From contig NC_053037.3 of the NCBI RefSeq assembly GCF_002575655.3, positions 141,805,207-141,869,206 on the forward strand: 64,000 bases of DNA. The letters are read 5' to 3'. Shown here piece by piece: positions 34,016 through 43,329 of this stretch; positions within the stretch are counted from its first letter, which is position 1; each line of letters begins with the position of its first letter. Under the pieces are notes generated by a model. That model was given only the letters and a program-made list of their open reading frames with translations, made no database searches and had not been told where the DNA came from. The position numbers and the translations under genes were made by a program. The DNA comes from Aegilops tauschii subsp. strangulata. Taxonomy: Eukaryota > Streptophyta > Magnoliopsida > Poales > Poaceae.

Positions 34016-34696
34016 GTGCCTTGCCACCGCTGTCTCCCCGCTCTGTGCCTCGCCACCGCTCTCTCCCCGCTCTGCGCCTCGACACCGCTCTCTCCCCGCC
34101 GCCGCGCCACCAGGCCGCCGCGTCGCCGGGAAACTTGGGGATACCGCGGCGTCCGCCCGCGCCCCTCCGGCGGCTTCTCCGCTGAGATCCGATTCCGCGC
34201 GATGCGCCTCGGCCTCGGCAATTTCGACACCGCCAACGAGGCCGCCCGTGCATACGACGCGGCGGCGTGGCGCCTCCGGTGGCCTCATAGAACATTGAAC
34301 TTCCCCAACATGCCGACGCGGGAGCGGGCGTAGGAGCTCGCGCCTCTGCCGCGGCTTACCACCGACGAGGATCGTCGCGACAACCGGAGGCGGGAGCACC
34401 GTCTCGGCATCGCCGAGATGGACGAGGAAGCCATGGCACTGTGGCGCCAATGCTTCCTGCAGGACATCATCAACGAGCACGAGTTCTACGCGCAAAGGAG
34501 AGCGGAGAGGGAGAAGAGGAGGGCGGAGAGAGCCGCCTATCGCGAGGACAAGCGTACACGAAAAGCTAACACTCAATTCAACATGAGGTTAGGAGTAGCT
34601 TCGCCCTGGGAATCCGACGACGATCAGTATCTTCACGCCTACATTGAGACGTCGGAGGAGGACAACACCGAGGAGGAGTCGGACGACGAGGAGTAG
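34016..34696 (+). pseudogene. AP2/ERF-domain-like gene with one in-frame stop
   Basis: One frame runs from ATG 34016 to TAG at 34694, interrupted only by TAG at 34331. The AP2 domain is at residues 40-100: [40 protein letters not shown], then AWRLRW and NFPNM. The YRG and RAYD elements are those that contact DNA and hold the fold in ERF factors. After the stop the frame continues with a long basic helix (RAEREKRRAERAAYRED) and an acidic end (SEEDNTEEESDDEE). This domain order matches an abundant uncharacterised Triticeae family that I know from wheat gene sets. The stop follows TRERA, where that family usually has Gln, so CAG to TAG would explain it. It is intronless and sits beside Helitron-like ends, which suggests capture and amplification rather than a normal regulator. 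Confidence 0.7.
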
Positions 34697-34829
34697 CTGA
34701 ACTATCTATTTTTTGATCTATCTATGCTGAGAACTATCTATGTCTCTACTCTATAGTCCCTACTCTCTATCTCTACTTCTCGATCTCAGCATTGTAAACG
34801 CTTTTTCAAAGCGCCGTGCGTTGCGCTTC

Positions 34830-34847
34830 TGTTGGAGATGCTCTAAC
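34830..34847. mobile_element. single transposon terminus (TGTTGGAGATGCTC then TAA)
   Basis: TGTTGGAGATGCTC is the reverse of GAGCATCTCCAACA, a terminal sequence common in grass PIF/Harbinger-type MITEs with a 3-bp TAA/TTA target. I did not find the left end. Confidence 0.4.
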
Positions 34848-34949
34848 ATGGCAGACGAGTGCTTTAATGTTGCCCACAAGATGCGTGAGTATTACTAGTA
34901 TATTTTCTTGCCATGTTGAGATTTTAAAACCACGAGTGCGAACATGCAG

Positions 34950-35045
34950 AGGAGCAATGAAGACTAAACACGGGATATTGGGGACATCTTCAAGGAGCAT
35001 GGCAAGATAAAGAGGAGCTGCACCGAACCTATAAAACGAGCTTTG
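34950..35045 (+). pseudogene. T24-2 penultimate exon
   Basis: Acceptor ACATGCAG, donor GCTTTG followed by gtaagtaac. It is 96 bp in phase 0 and reads RSNED, a stop, then TRDIGDIFKEHGKIKRSC and EPIKRAL. It aligns with T24-4 exon 50154-50264 (IFKDCNTSKMKG, PVQAAV): same phase, same donor context, and the same IFK-basic-P-x-x-x-A pattern known from the C-terminal part of plant Ptta/En/Spm transposases. The TAA follows Asp at the sixth codon. Confidence 0.55.
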
Positions 35046-35338
35046 GTAAGTAACACCCTTTCAATTACTTTCGTGTAGCCTCGTGTACTTCGATGTGTAT
35101 ATGTTGTAGTTTCTGTTTCTCTTAGCCTCGTGTTCTTCGATGTGTAATAAGAAGAGTCTTAATCATCCTAGTGCTTTCGTTTTTAGCTTGATGTAGGAAG
35201 TGGGTGTTCTCACCTTGTAGTCTGTTTTTATATTTTTCCTTTTGAATTCACTTCTCCGAGTCCTGTTTATCTCGCTTCTACTAAATGGATCTGGGTTGCT
35301 CTAAGTATTGATCTAAAAAAGAAGTAACTTCATGTTAG

Positions 35339-35725
35339 GATGCAGTTCCCGCGAGGAGGGAAGTATGGTCAACCTCGAGATCATGTTTTCAAAATGAGGC
35401 TAGATTACACACAAGGTGCCAGTTCCCTAATGATGTTGGATTAGACACAAGGTGCAAATTCCCAGATGATGGTGGCTTACAGACAAGCCAGGTGGAGTCA
35501 TCAACTATTCGTGTCCTCGTGGCTCTAGTAAAGGGTGAAAGAAAGCATGCAGCAGCCCTTGAGAATGTAGCTGAGTTCCTGAAGAAGCGAAAAGAGCAAT
35601 CAAATGCTCTCTTCACCCAAGCCAAAGAAGAGATGGAAGAAGCCAGAAAGAAGCTAGTAGAGGCAGAGCAGGCTAGGCGTCTCCTGCTATCTAAAACTGT
35701 TGTCAATACAAATTTTCCTTCATAA
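35339..35725 (+). pseudogene. T24-2 terminal exon, coiled-coil end
   Basis: Acceptor TTCATGTTAG, phase 0, stop at 35723. About 128 residues. The first half has a short duplicated phrase (TRCQFPNDVGLD, then TRCKFPDDGGLQ). The second half is strongly helical with heptad spacing (ENVAEFLKKRKEQSNALF, AKEEMEEARKKLVEAEQARR), a likely coiled coil. It holds the position of the T24-4 terminal exon (53366-53761), which is also helical, but the two sequences are not clearly alignable. The phase fits the exon at 34950. Confidence 0.55.
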
Positions 35726-36257
35726 TAGCTAGGTTCAAATGTTTATCCAGTTAGCATGCCTGTTGTGATGTCCGTGCATCTACTGATGTGGCACAAAATA
35801 AAAAAAATTCGGGTCATGTAATAACAACAATTACTTTCCAAACAATAATAGACGAAGCATTGGACATGGTATAGTTCACGCGCAAGCCTAACATTCCAAG
35901 TTCAACTTCCACATCAAACTCATGTTCACAGATATCTCCACATTCATAGATAGTGTCCACAACCATGATTCACTTAAAAGCCAAAAAATGTGAGGAGAGT
36001 TATAAATAAAGAAAAACCTCTAGTTCCTACTACCAGTGCGAGCACAACAAGTCAAGACCATGCGTAATTAATTATGTTTTGGTCTTTTTTTGACTAATCG
36101 CGAATAACTTCTGGAAGCAGGTATAATTTCTAATGCCGGCCGCGGCTGGGGTCCATGATGTTTTGAGCCAAACCGGGCAACACACCGGGTGTCTATGCTG
36201 GCGACGCGGTGGTCGTAGCATTCGTGGGTTCAGAGCGGCGGCGGCTCCCGTGGTCTA
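35726..36257. other. no supported feature
   Basis: AT-rich to 36120, then GC-rich on entry to the minus-strand gene copy B. Confidence 0.35.
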
Positions 36258-36710
36258 CTATTCCTCGGTGTCGGCGATGGCCGCAAACGTGTTGGCCACC
36301 TCCGCCAGCATGTCACGGTTCCGACAATGTTTGCGTCGGATGGCGCGGCCAACCATGGTGCATTGGACGCCGTGGTCTGCCGTGTGCCGGCGTGCAGCAA
36401 CTGGCCACTCCTCTGCGAGCAGGCTTGGAGCGTCGATTTGATGCACCAGGGGCCAGCTTGGAGCGGCGGCTTTCTCCTCCGCTTGCCCACCTGCAGCCTC
36501 GCCCATCGTACTAATGGCCTGGGGCGGGGAGGAAGGTGGGGCAGCGAGTTGCCTGGCTTGTCGGGGCACCCAGCCGGCTTTTATGCCGAAGAACTCGTCT
36601 TCCTGCTCACCGGATGCTATGGAGAGTGTGGAGAAAATGGTCCAAGGAGGATATGGGGAGCAGCGGTGTGGTGGGGTTCTTGCCAGGCGTCTGGCCTCGT
36701 TTAAATAGCG
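36258..36710 (-). pseudogene. minus-strand gene of unknown family, copy B
   Basis: A TATA-type element (plus 36699-36708, TTTAAATAG) precedes the transcribed part. The frame is open from above the box to a stop at 36258. The segment below the box encodes GWVPRQARQLAAPPSSPP, a middle rich in Ala and His, and an end with RNRDMLAEVANTFAAIADTE. Copy A (19199-19670) shares the promoter, the GWV-x-R-x-ARQLA region and an Ala-rich end. The position matching the copy A ATG is ATA here, so the original start is lost or different. Function unknown. Confidence 0.4.
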
Positions 36711-36945
36711 AGCGGATGAGAGGAGCCAGCCGCCGATGTTGTGTTCTAAAATGCCAGCTGGCTCGCAGAAGGACATGTTGCCGGCACACGCGCGGATTCA
36801 ATGGAGGCAGGCGGGGCAGTCTGAAGCCGGTTGCATGTGGCGAGGAGGCGTGTTCAGCCTGGCGTGCAGCGAGTGGGGCCCTCTTGGCCGGCGCGCCGAT
36901 TCAATGCCTGCGCTATGAGAGGTTGCGTCCGTGTCAGAGCAATCA

Positions 36946-37072
36946 CTCCCTCCAGTCCTTTTTTGTTTGGGTATAACAAAATCTCGTTTTCCATTCACAT
37001 TTTACAAGTAAAATTTGTGGACAAACTTTGACCCAAAATACGATGTGGACTAGTAAACCAGGACGGAGGTAG
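36946..37072. mobile_element. truncated Stowaway MITE
   Basis: Right end CCAGGACGGAGGTAG followed by TA is identical to the end of 17448-17682; the left end CTCCCTCCAGTCC is a different, short terminus, and most of the interior is gone. Confidence 0.65.
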
Positions 37073-37523
37073 TAGTGTTTTTTGATCAAAGAAGGGTTTC
37101 CCCCTTCTGATTTTCATTACTGAAAACCAACATCTAAACCATAGTATTTTCCCTAGAACTACTAGGTTCAACATCTCGCAACATAAACCCATACAACCAT
37201 ATGCCAAGGAGGTAGTAGTTATGAATTCCATTTTCGCTCCATACCAATCGTTCTAAAAACTACTTAAGTACTTATAACGCGCCCTTGAAAATCAGAACTC
37301 TTACCCCGCTAAAAATGATATTTTAAACATGGATACTCGATCTGTGGCAACTAGCGAGCCACCGCCTCCAGGTCGTTCACCTGTGGTCCCGACCATCAAC
37401 TCCTACGTATCAAATTATCATGCGAGCTGACTATTCCTACAAAAGTGCGCTCCACCACGTACCCAGTACCCGCACATGCAGCAATCGTGCACCTAGGGTT
37501 TTAGGGTTTATTTGTTAATGTTG
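37073..37523. other. no gene; paralogous fragment
   Basis: 37375-37465 (from GTTCACCTGTGG) matches 17898-17995. Nothing else is supported. Confidence 0.4.
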
Positions 37524-38127
37524 TGTCGGGGATATACCCCGCGGTATAACCCGCCGGATGTATGACCCGGCTGGAGCGTGGCGACTCAATGGTGACCCGC
37601 CCGGAGCTTGGCGATTCATAGATAACCCGCCCGATCTTGGCAGCTCATTAGTAACCCGGTGGGCGGGTCAGATGGACAACAAGGCCCAGAAGGCCGGCTC
37701 ATGTTATAGTGGGCCATCTGAAGAGGAAAGCGTAAGGAATATTCCCTTACAAAGGAAGCAAGACTAGGACTCCACTTGTGATTGAGTAATCCTAATCCTA
37801 CTAGGACTAGTCTTGTAACCCGCCCCTTCAACATATATAAGGAGGGGCAGGGCACCCCAAGAGGGGACAAGAAACAATCGCTAGGGTTAGACACAAAGGG
37901 GGAGCCGGCTTATGTGGCGACTCTCTCATGAGCATAATGAGATCTAACCACAAACAACATGTAGGGCTATTACCGGATGATGTTTCCCGGGGCCCGAAGC
38001 TGTCTAAATCCTTGTCTTGTGTTGCGTCTCTCGATTCCGCTCAACCCCTCTCAAGCTACTACAAAGATGCGTTGGCCTCACGACTAAGTCCTCACACTAG
38101 GACATCTGCTGTGACAATTCCACGACA
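37524..38127 (+). mobile_element. Gypsy LTR, 604 bp
   Basis: Begins TGTCGGGGATATACCCC and ends CACGACA, immediately followed by a primer binding site. A TATA-type element ACATATATAAGGAGG is at 37831-37845. The U3 has three to four imperfect 35-bp units around ACCCGCCCGGAGCTTGGCGA (37565-37665). No 3' LTR is in the window, so this is the 5' LTR of a truncated element. Confidence 0.8.
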
Positions 38128-38560
38128 GTTGGCGCCCACCGTGGGGCCCGTGCACGGTGGTGTTGAGTTCTTGGAAGGATCTTTCTCAGGGATCGAGAAG
38201 TTCGCAATTTTCCAAAAGAAAGGAGATCCAATGTCAGAAGGATCTATATCGACTCCGTGTTCATCAGTCGAGATTGAAAAAAAGGGTTTTAGGGTTCAAC
38301 TCTAATTACATGCCACAGGCGGCCACGTGTCCGGAGGCATCATGCGTTTCCTACTGTCCGATCACCCGGAGAAGATCACATGGAATCTGTACATCAGTCA
38401 AATCCCTCATACAATACAAGCACTAGATGAATTCTTGGTACGCTGGATTTATTTACTCGACGGATGCTTGCAACGAAAACAAAAAAAATCATCGGATCGT
38501 CGTTAAAGACGATTCACGTGAAGGGCCAGCAGTGATGTCTGCAGCGCGCAAACTGCGCCA
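38128..38560 (+). mobile_element. Gypsy leader with primer binding site, truncated
   Basis: TGGCGCCCACCGTGGGGC at 38130-38147 is a Gypsy-type primer binding site. A short leader follows with ATGTCAGAAGGATC near 38231, which could be the start of gag, but the frame ends quickly. The right limit of the remnant is uncertain. Confidence 0.65.
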
Positions 38561-38839
38561 GGTCATCTCCATCAACCTTATGATTTTGAGACCATTGTAT
38601 TTGTAAATCATATTATATACATATAAAGGAGCAGAATTATTTGTTGTGCTTTTGAAAGTATATATAAAAGATGATGTATATAGAATTTTATTCGAATCGC
38701 AAATGGATCCTGGCCAAACAAAAATAGAATACAAAATGGATTCGAATTGAGTTGGCATGGTAAACATGCACTCTTGCTCTGCAAAAATTTGAACGAAGCG
38801 GGGAAAGTCGCAGTAACCGCCCGAAACCAAAATCTGCGA

Positions 38840-39574
38840 GATGGAAATTACTGCCTATCCCTGATACGCAAAGCCTATCGGCTCGATTTCTATAGGTTTC
38901 GATAGGGGTAGGTTTGTAATTTCACTCAAACGTGACATAACCGCCTCTCACGCGGATTCATACACGGTGGGCTCCAAAACACAGTGTCTCCTCGGCCGAA
39001 ATCGACTCCCTCCCCGATTCATACACGGTGGGCGCCAAAAACAAACTCTCGTCGGCAAATATTCGGCGTATGCGAGATTACCGTCCTATCCCCAACCGAC
39101 TAATATTGTTGTGATGTAGGAGATTTTAAACAGGGGCTAAGTTTGTAATTTTCCTCGCATTTGGGACAAGCGCGCCCTGAAGACATGGTTCCCACCTTCC
39201 TCTCTCCCTCCATTTCCCCATTCGTACTCCGTGGGTGCCAAAACGGCCTCTCCACCCCAGCCTCCTCCGTCCGCCACCCCATCCACCGCCGTCCTCCTCC
39301 ACCATGCCGGAGCTGATACCCCGACACCGTCGTCCATTACAAGAGATCGACATCTCTCATCCGCGGCTTCGGACCAGGATCCTTGCATCGCGTCCTCTCG
39401 CTTCATCCCCGCCGTCGTCCACCTTGCTGGCGCCGCTCCTACGACCGTCTCGTCCACCGCACCCCGCCGCCACCGTCTACCCTCCTAGATCTGCTTCCAC
39501 GCTGCCGACAGCCATCGCTACCGCAACACCGTCAAATTCTCAGCAGATGCATACACGGCGCCGCACCAGAGGCG
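38840..39574 (+). pseudogene. T24-3: promoter, leader and first exon
   Basis: The leader repeats landmarks seen at 21240-21720. The likely start is the ATG at 39304 (CCACCATGCCGGAG), giving MPELIPRHRRPLQEIDISHP and a Pro/Ser/Arg-rich product of about 90 residues up to the donor CAGAGGCG followed by gtactc at 39575. The donor matches that of T24-1 at 22087. No known domain. The first exon of a CACTA accessory gene is the inferred role; the domain exons are at 42269-43033. Confidence 0.5.
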
Positions 39575-39817
39575 GTACTCTTTCGTATGTGCTCAACTTA
39601 TTTATCGCAGCAAGAAAATAGATCGCCACTACTTTACTCTGATTTCTTGTCCATGACTTACTTGCTAGTTGAAAGCAAACATTGGTTGCGAAGTTGCCTT
39701 TGTCCGGTTTGCACCTTCAGATCCGCCATGGCACGCTCAACACTATACTCGCAATGCTTATGGTTTTCCCCTTTTATGTTCCACACTAGTTAAATGACAG
39801 TAGACTAAATTTCAAAA
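39575..39817. other. intron start of T24-3
   Basis: AT-rich, no terminus seen before the MITE. Confidence 0.35.
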
Positions 39818-40133
39818 TTGGGTCAGTCAATTTTTCAGAGCTCGCCGGAGTTCGCCGGTGCGAATGAAGGGGCTCGTGTGGGGACGGTGGTTGTGGGGGC
39901 GGTGGTGGGGCCTCGCCGAACGAAGAAAACTTGACATGGGTGGGGGCGGGGGTGGGGGTGGCGGAGGAACACATGCGGTGGGGGCGGTTCAGGGGAGGGC
40001 GGGGGGTCAGGTCCGGTGGTTCGGCTGGCGGCCCGTGCGGTGTTCTGTATGGGAAGAATCAGAGACGGGGAAGAAGAAGGGTTAGGAGACGTAGGATCTT
40101 CATCCAACCGCCTGAAATGGTCGACTGACCCAA
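39818..40133. mobile_element. MITE with TTGGGTCAGTC ends, second copy
   Basis: TTGGGTCAGTCAA on the left and GGTCGACTGACCCAAA on the right. G-rich interior shared in part with 29782-30134. Confidence 0.65.
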
Positions 40134-40149
40134 ACGGCAAAAGTCACGC

Positions 40150-41350
40150 GACTTGCATGCAGACATGCCTTTATATTTAGTACCATCATCGTACCTGCTT
40201 AGCACTGCTCCTGAATCCATCAAGCCAAACAACGTGCCACTCATAATTCCAAACTTGTTGCTCAAATACGAATGTGATATGATGCTGATATTACTAAAAC
40301 AGATAATGTTTAAATTGTCAGCAAATGTTCCTACTTTACTTTCGAAAAGCACGTGCACCACATATAGAGAGACAACAGGGAGTTGCATTCTTAATGTGCT
40401 CTGGTTCATCATGTGTGGGCACTGTGCAACGAAAATTTTATCATCCAAAATTTGCTTGCTCTTGTTTAGCATGTTCCTCTTCCGTTCTTTTTAACAAGTA
40501 CTCTCTCCGTTCCTAAATACAAGTCTTTGTATAGATTCCACCATGGACTACATATGGAGCAAAATGAGTGAATCTACACTCTAAAATGTATTTGTATACA
40601 TCTGTATGTGATCCATAGTGGAAATCTCTACAAAGACTTATATTTTGGAACGGAGGGAGTATGATAGTAGTACAGTATGTTCCTTGTAGTGAAGATGAGC
40701 AGGGAAATTTGCAGTGTAGAGGTCTATACGGTCGGTTGTGATGGACACTTTGAACTCTTCGGGCCTCTTTGATTCGTAGGATTTTGTAATCATAGGAATA
40801 GTATTTGTAGTGGCATGCCCACTTGAATCCTATAAGATTAGCAAGGAAATGCGGGGAGCTTTGTCGCCTTTGAGAGTTACACTGATATTAACAGTACCGC
40901 ACCTTTAGTTCAAGAGAGCTGGTATCCGAAGCCTTTCTAGCCGTACCGGCAATACTAGCACATATATTCCAGCAAGTTCCACTTTGCTGATTTCACTCCT
41001 GATGCTTACGGTTTTCCCGTTATATCTACACTATGATCTGTGTAGCTGCTATGTGTCGCACTAGCAGCAGTCCATTCTTGAAGCTAAACAACACACCAAT
41101 CATAAGTCCAAAGGTTACTTCTTCAAATACAGATTGTGATATGATACTGATATTAGTTAACAGACACACATTTAATTGGTCAGGTAATGCTCCCACTTTA
41201 TTTTCCAAATGCATGTGGCCACCTATAGAGAGACAACATGGAATTGCATTTCTTTGGGCGCTGTGATTCATCATGAGTGGGCAACCAACATTGTATGAAA
41301 TGCAGCGGAACCTCAAGAATATGTTTCCTCTTCTGTTCTTTAACATGTTC
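40150..41350. repeat. direct duplication of about 340 bp (40150-40495 and 41015-41350)
   Basis: Shared landmarks in order: AAACAAC, CCAATCATAA or CACTCATAATTCC, TGTGATATGAT-CTGATATTA, GCTCCCACTTTATTTTCCA or its variant, ATAGAGAGACAACA, GCATT, TTCATCATG and CATGTTCCTCTT. A third, shorter trace with TACACTATGATCTG is at 41548. Both copies are open on the minus strand for about 100 codons with a shared NISIIS segment. Identity unknown; in position they are intronic in T24-3. Confidence 0.6.
40501..40659. mobile_element. Stowaway MITE, Thalos-like, 159 bp
   Basis: CTCTCTCCGTTCCTAAATA on the left and TTTTGGAACGGAGGGAG on the right, TA on both flanks. The interior (CAAGTCTTTGTATAGATTCC, paired with GAAATCTCTACAAAGACTT) is that of the Triticeae Thalos family. 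Confidence 0.9.
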
Positions 41351-41934
41351 CTCTTTTGTTATTCTATATTTAGTACGTACAGTATGTTCCTTGTCCAGAA
41401 GGGGAGCAGGGACATCTGCAGTCAACAGCTGATAGAGCTGGCCTGTAATCAATGGGCTTTCAATTAGTAGCGGCAATACAACACCGTATTTTCTAGCCAG
41501 TTCCACTTTCCCTATTTATATACGGTGGTTATGGTGTACCCCATTTATGTACACTATGATCTGCCTAGTTGCTGTGTGCTCTTGTTATTAGGGTTTGGCA
41601 ATAAACTCTCTATACAGTATATTATGAACCTATCATCTGCCAACTATCCTTACTTCTGGAACCTATTTTTTGTGTACTTGTGCCAGATTATATTAATGCA
41701 TGCACCATATTACAGCACACATGAGCTCTCTCATCAGAATCCAGTGATAGCACACACGGGTTTACAGGGGCGCCCCTATATTAGAATATCCTCTGCATTA
41801 CAAAGATAATCTCACTACTATTTATGTTTTCATGGTTCTCATATATTATACGTAACTACAGTGAATATCAGAATCCGCGCATCACAAGAATATTGTGGAA
41901 CACTGCAATGACTTAAAAAATTGGCACCAATGCA
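41351..41934. other. intronic AT-rich DNA of T24-3
   Basis: No frame or terminus is supported apart from the repeat trace noted at 41548. Confidence 0.35.
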
Positions 41935-42066
41935 TTGAGTGCCATTCTGGATGCAATGAGACTCATACGCTCCCCACCTGTAGATTCTTGTTCAAAATAT
42001 GATCCTAATGACTATTCTAACCTCGAGGAGTCAAAAGCAGATGGCCTGTCCGGTTCACCCATCAAG
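41935..42066 (+). pseudogene. T24-3 cassette exon
   Basis: Ends GTTCACCCATCAAG at a donor followed by gtgcctgttctaatttgg, the same intron start as the other cassettes, and the intron continues with GCATATGTTGTCTTGCATTTCTTCTACT. Residues include LEESKADGLSGSPIK. The left limit is uncertain. Confidence 0.5.
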
Positions 42067-42268
42067 GTGCCTGTTCTAATTTGGCAAGGTTTTATTGATT
42101 GCGCGTATCTTGCATATGTTGTCTTGCATTTCTTCTACTTTCTTGCACCGCCATCTGCTTAGTTTACTCATCATATATGTCAAGATGCCATGCCCATCCA
42201 TTATCAATACATATTCCATCTATCATCATACCATGTTTTTCCACTCAAATGTTGTTCTTGTGCATCAG

Positions 42269-42743
42269 ACATCAAAAAGGAAGAGGGTGATTGCCGAACC
42301 TGAAGGAGCACCAACAAAGTCCTTGGAAAACATGGTGGTGCCGGAGAAATCAAACATCACCCCACTTATATTGGTTGTACAACCAGTGACACAAAACGTA
42401 GGACCGACACTAGCAGACTGTACCCATACTTCACTGGCCACACCGCTAGCCCCACCACACAGGACCTGCACTCCAGCAAAAGGTATGCCGATTTCAGTTG
42501 CCATAGCACTAGTCGTACCATAGAAAAATCCCACTCCAGCAAAAAGTACAGCAAGTCCACCGGCAGAAGACCTATCCCAACTACAGAGACGGCCAATTCC
42601 TGCAGATTGGAACCCCATTCCAGTTATTCCCAGTTTTAAAGACAATGCTTTCAATGTTGTTAGGGACTACGTGCATATATTCCCATCATGGGAAGATTAT
42701 AGTGAAGACAAACACCATTTTCACATCTTCTTGTCCCACTTGC
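42269..42743 (+). pseudogene. T24-3 exon with one in-frame stop
   Basis: Acceptor TGCATCAG. Begins with the basic stretch TSKRKRVIAEPEGAPTKS, then a Thr/Pro-rich spacer. TAG at 42521-42523 interrupts the frame, which continues open through PPAEDLSQLQRRPIPADWNP and AFNVVRDYVHIFPSWEDYSE to a donor (TTGC followed by gtgtaag). Joining at that donor to 42831 gives an in-frame Arg codon. The basic start may be a nuclear localisation signal. Confidence 0.55.
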
Positions 42744-42830
42744 GTGTAAGTGCTATTATTCATGGTGATTATTTTCCTGTTTCCTGCTGATTGAACACAT
42801 CAATGATTTACATTACATTGTCGTAAGTAG

Positions 42831-43033
42831 GCGAGGGTCAATCTGGTAGTCATGACGAGCAAAGCTTGCTTGCGCTTTTCAAGGAAGCATTGCAGCAGTA
42901 TCTGTGTTACCTGAGGAAATCACGCTTTGATGGCAAGTCTATAAACGAAGTTCCGGTGAAGTCTCCTGTGCAAAATTTAGAAGACATTGAATGGAAAAAC
43001 CTTGTTATGCACGGGTCACGTTCCCAGGATGAG
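42831..43033 (+). pseudogene. T24-3 exon, Transposase_24 (Ptta/En/Spm) domain core
   Basis: Acceptor GTAAGTAG, donor GATGAG followed by gtactg. The frame reads LLALFKEALQQYLCYLRKSR, FDGKSINEVPVKSP, then DIEWKNLVMHGSR. This is the pattern of the plant Ptta/En/Spm transposase family: a helix ending in YxYxLRKxxF, a linker, then W-x-x-L-V-x-x-W (here His-Gly replaces the usual Trp). The T24-4 homologue is 49694-49906. Confidence 0.65.
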
Positions 43034-43110
43034 GTACTGTCTATGATATCACATGACAACTTGAACTTCTACTTTTTTGCATGTGCCTTACGGATCTTTT
43101 TTTGCACGAA

Positions 43111-43190
43111 ATCAACTTGAAGAAGAATTCCGGTTTGAAAAGAACGACAGGATATCGCAAATATGCTGCCCGCTGCTTTGCTCTTGTTAG
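43111..43190 (+). pseudogene. T24-3 decayed exon following the domain core
   Basis: INLKKNSGLKRTTGYRKYA corresponds to the T24-4 segment NYLKNKTNRSKVKFQQSTGS (conserved N, K, R and TG). The acceptor here has lost its AG (GCACG), so this copy could not splice normally. Confidence 0.5.
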
Positions 43191-43329
43191 TACCTGTTGT
43201 CCTGTATCACTGTACTTGCATTCACACCTGGTTCATTATGTGTCAGCAGTATGCATGATAGCTTGCTTATCAATTGTTCGCTCCAAATTATCTGATCTGT
43301 ATGAATGGTTACATTAGTGTCGAATATAT

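Noticed and set aside
33684..34576. Long minus-strand frames opposite the AP2-like gene
   Set aside because: They are the antisense of a recognised domain on the plus strand in GC-rich DNA.
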